A DNA stretch of 64,000 bases, taken from NCBI GenBank assembly GCA_034440635.1, contig JAOTON010001906.1, forward strand, positions 434,001 to 498,000. Reading direction: 5' to 3'. Positions 10,910 to 22,855 of the stretch are shown piece by piece. The stretch is from Lepas anatifera. Taxonomy: Eukaryota; Arthropoda; Thecostraca; Lepadidae. Positions within the stretch are counted from its first letter, which is position 1; the number at the start of each line of letters is the position of its first letter. The notes beneath the pieces were generated by a model. That model did not search any database and was not told the origin of the DNA. It worked only from the letters and a program-made list of their open reading frames with translations. The position numbers were made by a program, and so were the translations under genes.

Positions 10910-12910
10910 CAGAGGTGCAGAAACTTGCCAACTCGGCTACTGGGGTTTGTGACACATTTATGAAAATTGAGGTGCACAAGTGTGACAAAATAGCGATCGT
11001 GACAGTATGGTTCAAAATCAAACCGCATATTTTCGAAATACAGAATGAAGCGTGTAGCGATAAATTTAATTTAGCAACTCTGTTCTTCAATTGCACAGCG
11101 TACCATCAGTGATACAATATTGGTACTGTGTTTAGTTTCTACTAAAACGAGGGACCCCGCTGCAGAAAACCCGGAAACCGCTGTCACAGTTGCCAGATTT
11201 TAACATGCAGCCCAATGGTGCCGATTGTTAGTAGTTGCCAGAAAGTTGCCGCCTAGATGCCCGAAATGTGACAGTCAATTTTTTCGAGAAATACATGATT
11301 GTGGGCATATTTAAGGCATTAAAGATAACGCCAATACGTTATCAAGTATTTCTCTGTCCATTTTGTCACGTTAAATAATATTTAAAGTTTGAGTCTCTTC
11401 TGATTTAGCGGTCCCTATTTCTTTGAATTTAGTATTAAGTACGCCTAAAAGCTACTAAGAAAAGTACTAAATGAGTGAAAGAAATAAACATAGCTGGGCA
11501 GCAATTCTACTTAAACTACGCAACAGCGACAAGACAAGTTCGTAATGTTTATTTGATGTAGAGCCTGCCAAAAATGTACACAGGTGGGAAGCCACTTTTT
11601 TTAGGGCATATTTTTTGGGGTATATCTGAGATAAGTGCAGGCTAAAACTGGCTGGAATAAAAAGTGCTGCCCATGGCTAATCTAAGATGAATGTAGGCTA
11701 CTTTGAGACTGATGCACTTTCACATATCAGACTTGGTTTTTCATTCCTTAGCTTGCTTGTGCCTTACCTTATTTGTGCCTAGATCAAGATTGGTTAGGTA
11801 GATTTGGAGCTGGAGGAAGTTGGGAGAGTTGGCGCCAGCAACAGACTGGCAACAACAGTAATTCAGGTGATATTTCATGATCAAATTATCATGTCAATAT
11901 TGTGCAGATAGCAAATGTGTGCCAATGCAGTCCTCCACAAAGTGTTAAAACACACACTAACGTGCACTGGAGGGGGCCTAGTAGACCCCCTTCTCATCTC
12001 AGGAAATCGCAGAAAATCTCAGAAAGAGACTTTGAAAAACGCTGTTTGGTGTGTTGCTTACTACCAGTGGTGGTAAGCAACACACAGGACCTGAACTGCA
12101 TGGAGTCATGGAGCAGGACTTTGACTACACTGGATCTTTCTTTGGTATGAGACTTCCAATACCTCTGTAGGTACCTATTAGGCCAATAGACATAATTTTA
12201 CATCTATGCAGGGTAGTTGCCTCAGAGTTTTTACTGCAAGAAGGAATGAACAGGCAGGTGATAATCAGGTGTTGGGGGAAAATTTTAAGCATTTGATCTG
12301 TCTATAAAAATGCTACCTAAGGTCCACTTTACCAACACATTTTAGGTAGATCTAAATCCTATGTTGACATTGACATTTTTGTCCCTTTTGTTGATATGTG
12401 AGATAGAAGTTCAGTGGGGGCGGGGGAAGCTGTGATCAGGGTTCCCAATTGTGTTTAGGTGCACGCTCCCATTCATAGATTAGTTCCCAATAATAATTAT
12501 TTTCATGATAATTGCCACATTTAATCATGGGGAAATGTACCATAATTGGAAACACTCCTTCCAAAAATGGAAACTTTTTCAAAAAGGGAAATGCATGTCA
12601 TTAGGGGAAACTGCAGTCAGAGTTGCCAATAAAAGTTATGATTCCAATACTGGAAACAATGATCCATAATTGGAAATTTTCCTTCCAAAACATAAACATG
12701 ATCTAAAAATGAAAAACAGTTTAATACTTTCATGCAGTAATGGCTTGGTGCTTGAACCTTGTCTGTTGCAAAAAGTAAGAGACAGGTAGATGACATTCAA
12801 CATATTGGAAATAGTATTCAAGTATACAATTATCATTTCCAGCTTTTTCTGACAGAGGAGGCATACGTCGCATTGAGTTTGTGACAGCCAGCATACTTTC
12901 TGCACCTCTG
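10910..12910. mobile_element. hAT-like non-autonomous element
   Basis: 2001 bp bounded by inverted repeats CAGAGGTGCAGAAA / TTTCTGCACCTCTG and by an exact 8-bp target duplication GATAGTGG. CAG ends with 8-bp duplications are diagnostic of the hAT superfamily. The 32-kb copy of the host sequence lacks it, confirming both boundaries. The interior has no recognisable hAT transposase; its longest frame (11902-12150) looks random. Near 11945 it contains a palindrome-ended stretch (TGCACTGGAGGGGGCCTAG) resembling the TTAA-element ends, probably an older nested remnant. Confidence 0.9.
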
Positions 12911-13081
12911 GATAGTGGTTTCGAACTACTTCTCGGGAATGGTCTCAGCTGATTTTGCGCGTGTGTGACGCTGCGGGGCCGCGTAGCCATAGCAACACAA
13001 CGACGCGACAGCGGATGGTTCATTTGCAGTGGGAAGCTTCGCGAATTAAGAAGTGGAGCATCTGGCGCCTGTTTTGTTAAG
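12911..13081 (+). promoter_or_regulatory. Promoter and first-exon-like segment
   Basis: A short CpG-rich segment with an RFX X-box at 12983-12996, followed by sequence that ends at a consensus 5' splice site (AAG/GTAAGTG, junction after 13081). The same segment occurs in reverse at 32138-32300. I infer a duplicated promoter plus untranslated first exon of a host gene. Downstream exons on this strand were not found before 15 kb, so it may be an orphan copy. Confidence 0.45.
12983..12996 (+). promoter_or_regulatory. RFX X-box motif
   Basis: GTAGCCATAGCAAC fits the X-box consensus GTNRCCNNRGYAAC at every defined position. RFX factors use this site to drive ciliary genes. The copy at 32223-32236 differs from it at one base. 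Confidence 0.55.
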
Positions 13082-13543
13082 GTAAGTGTGACAGCACTTC
13101 GTTAATTGGTAAAAACTGTCATGTATGGTAACTAAATTTGGCTACTGCCCTGTGGGAAATTTGCACCGTTCCACTGTGGTCGGAAACGCTGTCGTGGGTG
13201 GCCACGGGGCCGTTTTTCGGATTTTGAAATTTAGGGGTTTTATGGCTGCCGATGTGAAGAAAATTGTTCACAGTGTTTTGAATGACCACTTTTATCAAGC
13301 TAATTTGGTTAAAAGATGCACTTATTACTCATCAAAGTAAGGCGATGATAAAATCCAGAAGTAAGCCACTCGATGCATCTGCTAGATCCGATTTTTAACA
13401 TTGAACAATAAACGTCAAAACTGAATCAGACTAAAAATAATTAATATCAAAATGCTCCTCATAATGTCAGCTTTACGATGATTAGCGTTATCTGTATACT
13501 TGATTTTTATAAAGGTAGATAATATCTGCGTTCAGGTGCGTGG
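13082..13543 (+). other. Intron-like sequence after the splice donor
   Basis: Begins with GTAAGTG. A frame at 13125-13340 is open for 71 codons. Its start (MVTKFGY..VGNLHR) matches the equivalent minus-strand stretch at about 32094-32050, so it is part of the duplicated segment; I do not claim it is translated. Confidence 0.35.
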
Positions 13544-14458
13544 GGGCAACTGTCTGGGCCTGTTCGTGGTGGCGCTAGTTTCGACCTTTGGCGGCGCTAC
13601 CCGCGACTGCGAATGGCTGTTGGAGTATAGGTGGCGCTGGTTGTTAATGTGTTAATGTGTTAACCTGGAGTCAGCTGACAGGCCGCAGAGATTTCCTGGC
13701 CGCTTATTTAACCGCGCAAAATCAGTGTACCGTCTGAGACCTAATGTTTGTTACCAACACAAATGTTCATACAACACTCCGACATGATATTACTGTTGTC
13801 CATACAAGATGGCACTGTAACGAAAATATCTGTTCTATTCTCTTCCTTCTCTTTTGGCCGTCTGTGCAGTTTCTTATTGGGGAAAAAATAGAACTTGTCT
13901 CAATCTGTTGTACTGATTGTTCCCAACTCAACTCAGCCATAACCCGTGTGCTTTTGATATTGATATGTTCCAGTATGTCTTAAGCCTGATTATCCTTGTT
14001 CTTGTTTCTCCTCATTCCTCCGGTCCCGGTACTCGAACAACGTCCGCCGCGCCGCTACCAACCTGCTCCCGCGTCCCCGCGGGCCGGCCGCGTCGGAATT
14101 TTAAATCCGTTGCTTTGCGCGAACGCGTGCCCTGTGGCATCCCGGCGAGCTCGCCTGCGTCCCCCCCACACCCCGCCGCTGCGGACCCGTCGCCGCCGCG
14201 TTGCTCGCTTCGCCGCCCGAGCTGGTTTTCTCTGGTCTCGCAGCCCGACACGGTATTGCGTCTCTCTCACCGTCTCACTGTCTCATCGGTACCTCACATC
14301 TCTTGACACTTCCTTTACCTTCTTCCCGTCACTTTCCCTTTGTTACTTTACTCGGCCTGTGCTCATGTTTGATCTAACGAGTTTCGTGCGGCGCCTGCCG
14401 CTGGACGTAAACGCTGATCTCCTGTTGTGCGTTTTAACCATACTTATTGTGTGTGTTT

Positions 14459-14463
<5 letters not shown>
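13544..14463. other. Unique region with CpG-rich core
   Basis: Contains a GC-rich, CpG-rich block (about 14025-14240) preceded by a promoter-like stretch (TTATTTAACCGCGC near 13705). Overlapping frames on both strands are open through the GC-rich block simply because it lacks stop codons. It could be a CpG island promoter, but no exon or splice site is clear enough to call. Confidence 0.35.

Positions 14464-14493
<30 letters not shown>
14464..14493. repeat. (GT)n microsatellite
   Basis: About 15 GT units followed by a short GC-alternating stretch. Confidence 0.9.
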
Positions 14494-14496
<3 letters not shown>

Positions 14497-14714
14497 CGCG
14501 CTAAATACATGTCATGGCTACAATATGCGTTTTAATTACCCCTTTCATAAGTCAACCTTACAAACCAGTTGCTAATTTTGAATAGACAAACAAAGTTACG
14601 TTTCTGCCAATTAGCTTTTTTGTGGAAACATAGGTCAAGTAATTCTCCATCATGGCCTGAAGAGAGCTAAGTGCGCAAATGTGCGCAAAATTTTCCACAA
14701 TGTAATTTGTACCG

Positions 14715-14810
14715 GGCCGCCCGCCGCCCGGAGACGTCCGCCCGCCCGCCACCCGGCGCCTCCGCGGCTCGCCGCGGCCCGCCGGCCGGCCGCGAGGTGC
14801 GGGGGACGCT
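14715..14810. other. Very GC-rich, CpG-rich island
   Basis: About 95 bp of C/G-rich sequence with many CCGCCCG and GGCCGG words inside AT-rich surroundings. It may be regulatory; nothing in it can be assigned a function. Confidence 0.5.
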
Positions 14811-15310
14811 TATGGGGTGCTTCCCATGTCGTATTGCTCACATTTATGCACATTATCTTCATTGTCAGCTCATAGATTTTCTTGACTTTACCCAGAATCA
14901 CCCTTGGTCAAGGTCACCCATGCATAAACCATGCTCATATTGCACATGATTCGACATGCTATGATGAGAGGGGTACATACACTGATAATGATGAGAGGGG
15001 AATGAGAGGGGTACACTGATAACTACTGTCTTGATCTTCCTGCCGTCTGAATATATGAAAGAAACCCATATTATCGTGAGAACATTCAACGTGACCTTCT
15101 GTGACTTCTGGGAATATCAATTTTAACGAGAGTAGGAAATGGTAAGCAGCTCACAAACTCATTTCACTCAGGGGTTCAGAATGGCAATATGTATTTTCTT
15201 TTAGCCCGATTAGACGATTAGTCTGAGAAGAGGCTGGGTAGGCCCTTTTGCATGCGGAGCCAGCACACCTGACCAGGTCGTTAGGGGTCGGGTTAGGTCA
15301 ATTCATTTGC
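14811..15310. other. Unassigned spacer
   Basis: Includes a short imperfect direct repeat of GATGAGAGGGGTACA-type words (about 14959-15016). No gene or RNA can be supported. Confidence 0.4.
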
Positions 15311-16030
15311 TTAACACGCGCACTGGAGGGGGCCTCGGAGGCTCCCTCACCCATGTTTCCGAGGTGGCGTAAGAACATCTCGTAGAGCCAAAAATATATT
15401 TGACCAGATTCGAGACAATTTAACGGCGCATCGATTGGTGAAGATATCTAAAAAAATCGGCCGAAAATTTTGTGACGTATAGGCTTTCAAAGTCAGACCT
15501 GCATTTCAGATCGCCACAATCGCGCGGTAGGACCAGTTTGCTTGCATTGGATACCGAGTGGTGACGTCATAACGTCATATAACCAGGAAAATATGCCAAG
15601 GTCACCTCACAGGGAGGTATAGGTTAAGTTCGAAGGTCACAGGTTAAGGTCATATCAGAATTTTCAAGGTCATTGACCCCAGCGCTTCCGGTCAAATGGC
15701 GTTACCCGGTCGGAAGTGTATTATTCTATGAAGTCATAGTTATGGTACCTGAATGTAAAGATCAAGGTCAAAGGTCATTAGGTTAAAGGTCGTTTTTAAA
15801 GGTCAATCCTCATTTTCCACGAAACACTGGACAAAAGTGTTAGTCAAAGTGTACATCATCGGTACATCATCATATTGTGACCTCATAGGTCAATGACCTT
15901 GGATGACCTTGACCCCAAAATTGTAGCAAAGCTTTTCTGCGACCTTTCCTCAATGACCCTGGTCTACCTTTAGCTTATTCCCATAATTTTCCTGCTTAAT
16001 AACGGTATTTCCCAATAAATCCCACGCATG
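15311..16030. mobile_element. TTAA-type AGGTCA-rich element, right end not found
   Basis: Starts TTAACACGCGCACTGGAGG at 15311 and carries a GGGCCTCGGAGGCTCCC palindrome just inside. The interior around 15470-15600 matches 45880-45990 (reverse) and 47690-47800 (direct), so it is the same family as the elements at 45082 and 47528. It contains many AGGTCA/TGACCT half-sites. The right boundary is uncertain and 16030 is only a working limit. Confidence 0.5.
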
Positions 16031-17197
16031 GCCATTAGGGCATTTCAGATTGGGGTAACTTTTCCAAACCCACTCATTGCGCCCTTAATTCCGTTCTCTG
16101 GTTCATTTGAAGTCGATTGGTACCATTTTTATCGAGATTGGACAAAATTAAGATCTATCGCAACGAGCTTGAAAAACTATGTTTTTCAACTTTTCCCGCC
16201 ATTTTGGGAAATATAACCAATGGAGGTAAATAGGCAAAATAGGTGTTCATTTTGATCGTCTGGGCATCGAAGGTTGAAATATGGCTATAACTTGCCTGTT
16301 AAATCAAAAACTTGAAAAATATTGGTAGTTTAAGCTTCCATGATCAACCGTCAAATAGCCAATTCGGAGCCATTACCTACATAGCTTACTATCAAAACCT
16401 ATGTCAAAACGCTGAAACGGGACCATGTGCAACCATTTAGCTGACTGGATCTCTGGAGATAGCTGGTGGGTTTAATTTGTCTTGAAATAAGCATTTCCAG
16501 CGTATAAAACACTGCAGATGGTCTGAACCAGATGGTATTTAAAGTGCCCTGGTCTGAACATAATTCGATATTCGGAATTTGAACGTGTCGGGAAGACTCG
16601 TTACATGGCTTTATCAGTAGCGAATTATGAAGAATTCATATAGGTACGACATACACAAAATGCATTCAATTTCTTAAAACATGAGGGGCATTCCAGGACA
16701 GATCGACCAAGGCTTGACACCACCATATCTAGAAAAAATCTGAAACTTTGTCTCCGGGGTAGTTTTGGGCCAGAAACACGCCTGTGAGAATCTTAGCCCC
16801 CTCCGATCAACGGTGACCGAGTTATAGCCCGAGGCATTTTCGGGAGGTCACCCTGTAGACTTACCTTTGATGCTTCATAACTCAAAAACGCATAGCTTGA
16901 TTAACAAGTTTTGTATATCATTGAACTCGTCTTGAACTATACTTTATTTTGAAAAAGAAAATTTCAAAATTTGAAAATTTTTGAATTTTAATTTGTTTGA
17001 CCTTTTCTTTTTGACCTAGCTTGACCTTTTCCCAGTTGAAATTGCCATTTTAGATACCTCAAAAATTTTAATTAATAAAATATCTTTCGATAGGAAAAAT
17101 AAAACAAAATGCGTTCTTACTTATAAGTTCCAAATATTTAGCACCTAAGGTAGGTATGTAGACGGTTTTTGACCACTGCAGTAGTACAGCCTTATGT
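16031..17197. other. AT-rich region with scattered half-sites
   Basis: No coding capacity that I can support. A stretch near 16950-17000 resembles, in reverse, sequence near 20140-20180 of a TTAA element, so part of it is probably old transposon. Confidence 0.35.
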
Positions 17198-19066
17198 TTA
17201 ACGCCGCAAACATAGTGGTTGTTTTTGTAATCGGTTGCTGGCAATCATATTGCTTTGTCTTTACGAAATTTTCATCGTGCAAGTGTCAGAATTTATGACA
17301 ATTAACATGCGCCCACCCGAGGGGGTGTTAATTGCCTGAGAGTGTTAGAGACCTGAGGAGTGGGCAACCGGCCTCCTCAGGTCTCTACAGGTAGTAAAAA
17401 ACACCTTAGCGCAGCGCCACCGTACGCCATCTATCTCTAACACAACATATTACAACTTCTGGAAAAATTTTAGAACTGGGTCATACCAAGTCAAACCGCC
17501 AAACCAGGTCAAGAGACCTAACCTCGAAAAAACTTTGGGAAGTGCATCAATAATATCAAATTTAGCCTATCGTGGTTTGATTCACATTACATAGTAAGGT
17601 CGCCCAGCAAGATAATTTTTCGTAGCAGGATTTCTATGTCGATAACCGGGAGCAGGGTCAAGGTCATGGTCTCTCCATTAGAAATGCATGGGGCAATTGG
17701 TAAATTTTGATAACTTGAGAAAATTGAGAATTGTCGAGAATTGCGATGGAGGTTTTGTTTTTACGTTGTCGTGTCTGGCTTGCCACTGCAGTTTAATTAG
17801 TATTCTTTTTACCATACAGACCTAAGCCTGGCTCTAGGTCAAAGCAGGTTAATTGTGGCATTTGACTAGGCAATATTATAAGATACATAATCCGTTTGGG
17901 CTCAACAAGAGTGTTCCAATGGCGCTGAACATTTCTTTCAACGGCTCTCCTCTGTCACCTATTATGCCACAAAATTTAGGTTTCCACTTTGTTCCTGTAA
18001 GAAATACTGTAACCTCGAGCAGCCTCAAAGATGACACGACCAAACGATTGTGTGTAACATATTCGGTAGTGATTAAAACTGGCTGTTTAGCGGCATCACT
18101 CCCAGTTCACAGTGTAATTATTCATCTGGGATTCTGGGATCCGTGTCAGCTATGAAATGATCACCTTGTAAAAATATCATGAGGCAATCTGTTCAAGTGA
18201 CCAAGTCGAATGCGTTACAATTTCAGGACACTTTTTCGCATATATGAGCAGATTCAAATTACTTTTTGGGAATGAAATTCTTTCAGACACGTTTGTTTAC
18301 ATTGCATGAATCCTCTCAAACGTATGCTGTGCTGCACTGGGTTACTTTGTATCGATACTACTTTTCCATCTCGGGGGACGATGTAATTGTGTGAGTTAGT
18401 GGTGTTCATAGGATAACTTATATTTGTTTCAATTATGGATAAACTCGCAACATCTTTGTAAACTTTCGTTTAAGGCTGAAAGGTCATTTATTAATAAGTT
18501 CATTTGCCCTCGTCTCCCTCGAAACAATGGATCCCTTTCTATCACTTTTAATGGCTGCAATTTTATTTTTATAAATATTGTCCAAGTTGTTTCCAGTTCA
18601 GTTTTAGGAGTAGGTGTCTCACTAGAGTCATCACGGGACTTTTTACGGAGACCCCGACCCCACCACCCAAACGAGCAACTCCCACGATGAAGTGTTAATC
18701 AATGAACCAAATTTGAAAGTCCCACAAGGCATAACGACGACCGTCTACCTCAGGTCACACCCTCACCAGTCAGTTGCCAGCTGGCCTTCAGTATTTACGG
18801 TACCTACCACCTCCCAGTTGACCTAAATTATTTTTCCAGAAGTTTTAATATGTTGTGTTAGAGATAGATGGCGTACGGTGGTGCTGCGCTAAGGTGTTTT
18901 TTTACTACCTGTAGAGACCTGAGGAGGCCGGTTGCCCACCCCCTCGGGTGGGCGCGTGTTAATTGTCATAAATTCTGACACTTGCACGATGAAAATTTCG
19001 TAAGGACAAAGCAATATGATTGCCAGCAACCGATTACAAAAACAATCACTATGTTTGCAGCGTTAA
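17198..19066. mobile_element. Long-inverted-repeat TTAA element, with inner TTAA element
   Basis: TTAA at 17198-17201 and 19063-19066 bound two inverted arms of about 105 bp (starting TTAACGCCGCAAACATAGTG). These run into further inverted arms that begin at inner TTAA sites (17302-17305, 18959-18962) with ACATGCGCCCACCCGAGGGGG and its complement. The combined arms are about 250 bp and closely matched, apart from a short insertion on the left. The core (about 17460-18830) is non-coding. It is either one element inserted exactly inside another or one element with long composite ends. Confidence 0.65.
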
Positions 19067-20306
19067 CCCTATTTCCGGCAGGGGGGCTAATATTGCCCCC
19101 TTCAGGTTTTTCGAGAATATCTCCGAAACGGCTTGCGATAGAACTTTGAAACTTCCTGACTTTTCCTAAAACTAGTACAGGCAGGTTTTCTGAAATTTTC
19201 AAGATTATATATTTACCAGGGGCGGAGCTATGGCTGGGTTTTTGGGGAGGTTCTATCCACAAACCAAGTATTATCGTATGCGATGGGTTTTTTGTAAAAG
19301 GAAGCCGTCTCTGCTGATCCTGATACCAGTTATATGGTTTTATTATATCATTTTTTATGTGAGATGATAGTACATTCACAATTGTCACTATTTGTATTCA
19401 TCAGGGGCGGTTACAGCAGTTCAAAATGGGGGGAATGTTATCAAGAAGGACTAAACGTTAGTAAGTGAGAAGACTGCTTACAGCCGTGTCAGGGCGAATA
19501 CAATTGGGTATATGAAAATTCAAAATAGTTATAACCCAATTCTAGATTACCAGAGGCGTGTCCAGTCACTACACATTTTCAAAATGTATATTCCCAGCCA
19601 GTATCACCGCCGCGACTCAATATCGTTGTATATTGAAAATGTGTTTCCAATCACCCCCACCCCCCACGACGAGTCCTTGATCCGCCTATGTCACCCCCTT
19701 TCCCAGAGCTGCCATGGGAGGGTAAAAATTATCAGAAATTAAATTTCAACTAGTCGAGGGACTAATATACTCATGCATACCATTCGCATATTGTTGGTAT
19801 GTATTTTACCCCACTGTTTTACCTTACTGCATCCGCCCCTGATGAGTTTTTCACTTTTTTCTCATTTATTTATGTGTCAAAGATGCCAAGCAGTATATGA
19901 CGGCTTCTAATCCGCGTAACAAAAACTTCTTAGGTTGTAGATATTTCCCCCTCATAGTCCTGGTCCTGGAACTGCCATTGAATTTCGAATTTTTGCGTAA
20001 CTCGAGTATATGAAAATTTTGGGTCAATTATTTGTAAATCTGAACTAGTTTTGTGAAAATCGTACAACAGAGACAAGGGTTATGGAAAATCTAAAAATAC
20101 ACAAAAATTGTATATTTTGTACGATCTTCTCCTAAAAAATAAAAATTTTGAAATTTTCTTTTTCAAAATAAAGTTTAGCAGCAGAGGAATCTATGGCACT
20201 TTGAATTTTCAAAATCGGCCGGTTAGATTACGAGATCTTAGGGGGGCCGATATTGCCCCCCTGCCGGAAATAGGGGTAGCCGGGAGCCTGACGGAAATAG
20301 GGTTAA
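19063..20306. mobile_element. TTAA-flanked palindrome-ended element, AATATT type
   Basis: Begins TTAACCCTATTTCCGGCAGG and ends ACGGAAATAGGGTTAA (TTAA at 20303-20306). Both ends carry a GC palindrome centred on a TATT word (GGGGGGCTAATATTGCCCCC near 19079; GGGGGGCCGATATTGCCCCC near 20239). Its left TTAA is shared with the element ending at 19066. The related element at 43735-45085 has the same outer ends. The right TTAA coincides with the left edge of the segmental duplication. Confidence 0.7.
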
Positions 20307-20449
20307 ATCAGTAATTCCCAAGGAAAAAGGAGCTTTGCCATGAGTGGGTTATATGCATGACTCTCTATTTCGTGTTTTAGAATAATGGGAAATATTAGAA
20401 TGTCCAGAAGAAAACAACAGCTATTCATGCTGAAGTCCAAGCTTACAGC

Positions 20450-20545
20450 CTATGTATTAACTATAGGGGCTCGAACATTTTTTTTGGGAGGAGGGCTTGA
20501 GCCCCCTAGCTTCCCCCTTGGTTCCGCCGCTGCATGGGACAAATG
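20450..20545. mobile_element. hAT-like MITE fragment
   Basis: Contains the GGGCTCGAAC and GGGCTTGAGCCCCCTAGC words and the TTCCGCCGCTGC end typical of the CAGTGGCGGATCC elements at 31291-31431 and 62459-62600. Also present in the duplicate near 35605-35695. Confidence 0.45.
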
Positions 20546-21789
20546 GTTCAAATTGAATGATTTGTAAATGGATGACAGCACAGTGTTTATTTTACGGTAT
20601 TGTATATATTTTTTATAATTGCAGATCTAATAATATGCACTGTAACCTAATTTGACCTTGACCTAATTCCAGGCAAGGCCGAGTCCTAGACTTAAACTGG
20701 AAAATCCATATATCATAACGATTGATTCGGCAATCATTGCAAAGCAATCATTGAAATCTCCTCATTTCTATGTAAGCCTTATGGTAACATGCTTTGACCT
20801 CTAGCAATCTTAAATATGACGTTACAAAAATGCAATCTTTGTTATAATTATCTTGAAAGGCTACCCAACACCTTTCACCGTTTTTTGCCATCCAGCGTGG
20901 TTCCTGATATCTTAGAGGAGGTGGAAGGCGCCCCCGTCAAAGAGAAGGTGGCTCAGATCCCCATCAATGCGCTTGTTAAGATAAGATTGACCTGTCTCTT
21001 CCCTTTATAACGTATATACAAGAAAATTCAAATACATTTGACGAGCAAAGACCGTGCCACGGAAATTTACGAGTGTTTAGCCGTCACTATGCAGTTACCA
21101 TTTCAAAGCGACATGCCTGCTTGTAATAAAGGCCGTCGCTCGCATTAATTCTGGAGGAAATGAAACTTCCTGACTCACTCATACTCGCGGGTATCACAAC
21201 ATTCGTGACTGAGACACGTTGCGAATCAGAACTTCATGTTTGCTTAATTAAGAATGAATTTTATGAGATTGCTTGGTTCAACGGTACAAAGCAAGAACGA
21301 TGGGAGGGGAAAAATTGATTCAGTTCTGTATTAAAAACAAACTTCTGAAAGCATAATTGAGTCATTAGGATAAATCAAGCAGCCCGCAAAACGAATAACC
21401 CATCATACATCATAAGTTTAAAATCATACCTGAGACCCATCATTGGCTTTCTTCACGATATTTTTTTCGCAAGGTCGTATCCATGGAGAAAGAAAAACAT
21501 GCCTGATGCGAAACGGACTGTGAGGCGCGCGCGCTCAACCCCCCTGACCATTGCACTGGGAGACGGCGCCGTGATCAGAGTGTTTGACAGCGCTCTTTTC
21601 CGAAGACCGGTATAGTGTTGCATTTTGGAACCGAAGCAATCATTGACTAATATGAGGCATATCCCTAGAACCGGCTGAACTTGAATGTCGTTGTAATTTG
21701 ACCCATGGTCAGAGCCGCAAGCATACTGTCGCCGCTGTCGAAGTAACATCGCCAGTAGCTCAATTACAAGCTAGCTGAAGACCGCAGCA
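20546..21789. other. 5' flank of PAN/fibrinogen-like copy 2
   Basis: Non-coding sequence nearly identical to 35703-36943. It should contain the promoter. The stretch 21449-21789 is well conserved between copies, but so is everything else in the duplication, so no element can be singled out. Confidence 0.45.
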
Positions 21790-22704
21790 GTGATGAAGAC
21801 TGTGACCTGCCTCCTGTTCTGCATGTGCCTGACGTCATGTTTTCCGTCACCGCTATTGTTCTCAATAACTCCAATGAAGGTGGTCGATGCCGATGAATTT
21901 CTTGCAACTATGTCTGCACAAAGTCTAATCCAGTGCGCTGTCTTCTGTCTACGCAACCCACCATGCAAGAGTTTCAACCTGCGCTCCGGGGGCCGCTGTG
22001 AGCTGATGACGCTAGGAATCGCCTGTCGTGATCAGGCAAAACAGTCGCTCGTCGATGACCCAGGCGGAATGCTTGCCGTGGTCACACATCCCTGCCCCAA
22101 GACTTGCCAGCAGCTGAAGCAACAGTTCCCAGAACTGCCCAGCGGCGTTCAGCACTTCCCATCCTCTCCCGTACCCGTGTACTGCGACCAGGAGTACAAC
22201 GGCGGCGGCTGGACCCTGCTCCTGACAGCAGCGACAAAAACCTGGAACACAACGAGCGTACTGCGCCGAAACGCCAACACACCGAGCCTGAGCGACGACT
22301 ACTCCATCCTGGACCTGGGAGACCAGGTGCTGGCGCACAGCGAGGCGGATACGTTCGAGTACCGTCTGGAGGCCCAGGCCTCAGCGGGCCGACAGCAGTG
22401 GGGAGGAATCTGGTCGGCACCTAAGGATGGCTCCCTGGTCCGCTACTCACCAGAAGTCCCCACCACGCTCACAGAGAGGTTTAGCTCCTGGAGCACAACT
22501 ACCTACACCATAGAAGACAGACTGCCGTGGATTAACGACGGCACCTTGTTTGGGGAACCTTGGTTCACACTGACTACAACCTCAGATAATCAGAAGTACG
22601 GTACACTTGCCTCTGGATCCTCAAGTGGTTACCTGCCATCACCCTGGATGTATCAGCAGACCTTACACTCTGGAACCGTTCTGTACTGGATACGGGAGAG
22701 GTAG
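21790..22704 (+). CDS. Secreted PAN/apple plus fibrinogen-C-like protein, copy 2
   Basis: 304 codons without introns. It starts MMKTVTCLLFCMCLTSCFPS, a clear signal peptide. Residues of about 25-100 form the PAN/apple-like part (CAVFC, CKSFNLRSG, RCELM). CPKTC follows, then the fibrinogen-C-like domain from about residue 130 (VYCDQEYNGGGWTLLLTA) to the C-terminal TVLYWIRER. Compared with copy 1 the Cys in the C-terminal part is missing, so the usual C-terminal disulfide is absent. It is almost identical to copy 3, but copy 3 is frameshifted, so this is the functional member of the pair. Long CT and GA microsatellites follow within 450 bp. The likely role is an extracellular lectin-like or matrix protein; the ligand is unknown. 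Confidence 0.85.
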   Translation: MMKTVTCLLFCMCLTSCFPSPLLFSITPMKVVDADEFLATMSAQSLIQCAVFCLRNPPCKSFNLRSGGRCELMTLGIACRDQAKQSLVDDPGGMLAVVTHPCPKTCQQLKQQFPELPSGVQHFPSSPVPVYCDQEYNGGGWTLLLTAATKTWNTTSVLRRNANTPSLSDDYSILDLGDQVLAHSEADTFEYRLEAQASAGRQQWGGIWSAPKDGSLVRYSPEVPTTLTERFSSWSTTTYTIEDRLPWINDGTLFGEPWFTLTTTSDNQKYGTLASGSSSGYLPSPWMYQQTLHSGTVLYWIRER

Positions 22705-22763
22705 AAGGCGCGTGCGACAGCTCTACCAACAAACCGTAGCAGTATTAGCGGTATTTACACAAA

Positions 22764-22779
22764 TTCTCTCTCTCTCTCA

Positions 22780-22853
<74 letters not shown>
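22764..22853. repeat. (CT)n microsatellite
   Basis: About 90 bp of CT repeats just after gene copy 2. The matching tract after copy 3 (37918-37991) is shorter and differently interrupted. Confidence 0.95.

Positions 22854-22855
<2 letters not shown>

Noticed and set aside
13917..14535. Overlapping frames of 129 and 179 codons plus minus-strand frames
   Set aside because: All arise from one GC-rich block without stop codons and a GT microsatellite; no domain, splice site or conservation supports any of them.
22012..22424. Frames in other phases across the PAN/fibrinogen-like genes
   Set aside because: They overlap the real coding frame, which has a signal peptide and known domain motifs; they persist only because the central tract is nearly identical among copies.
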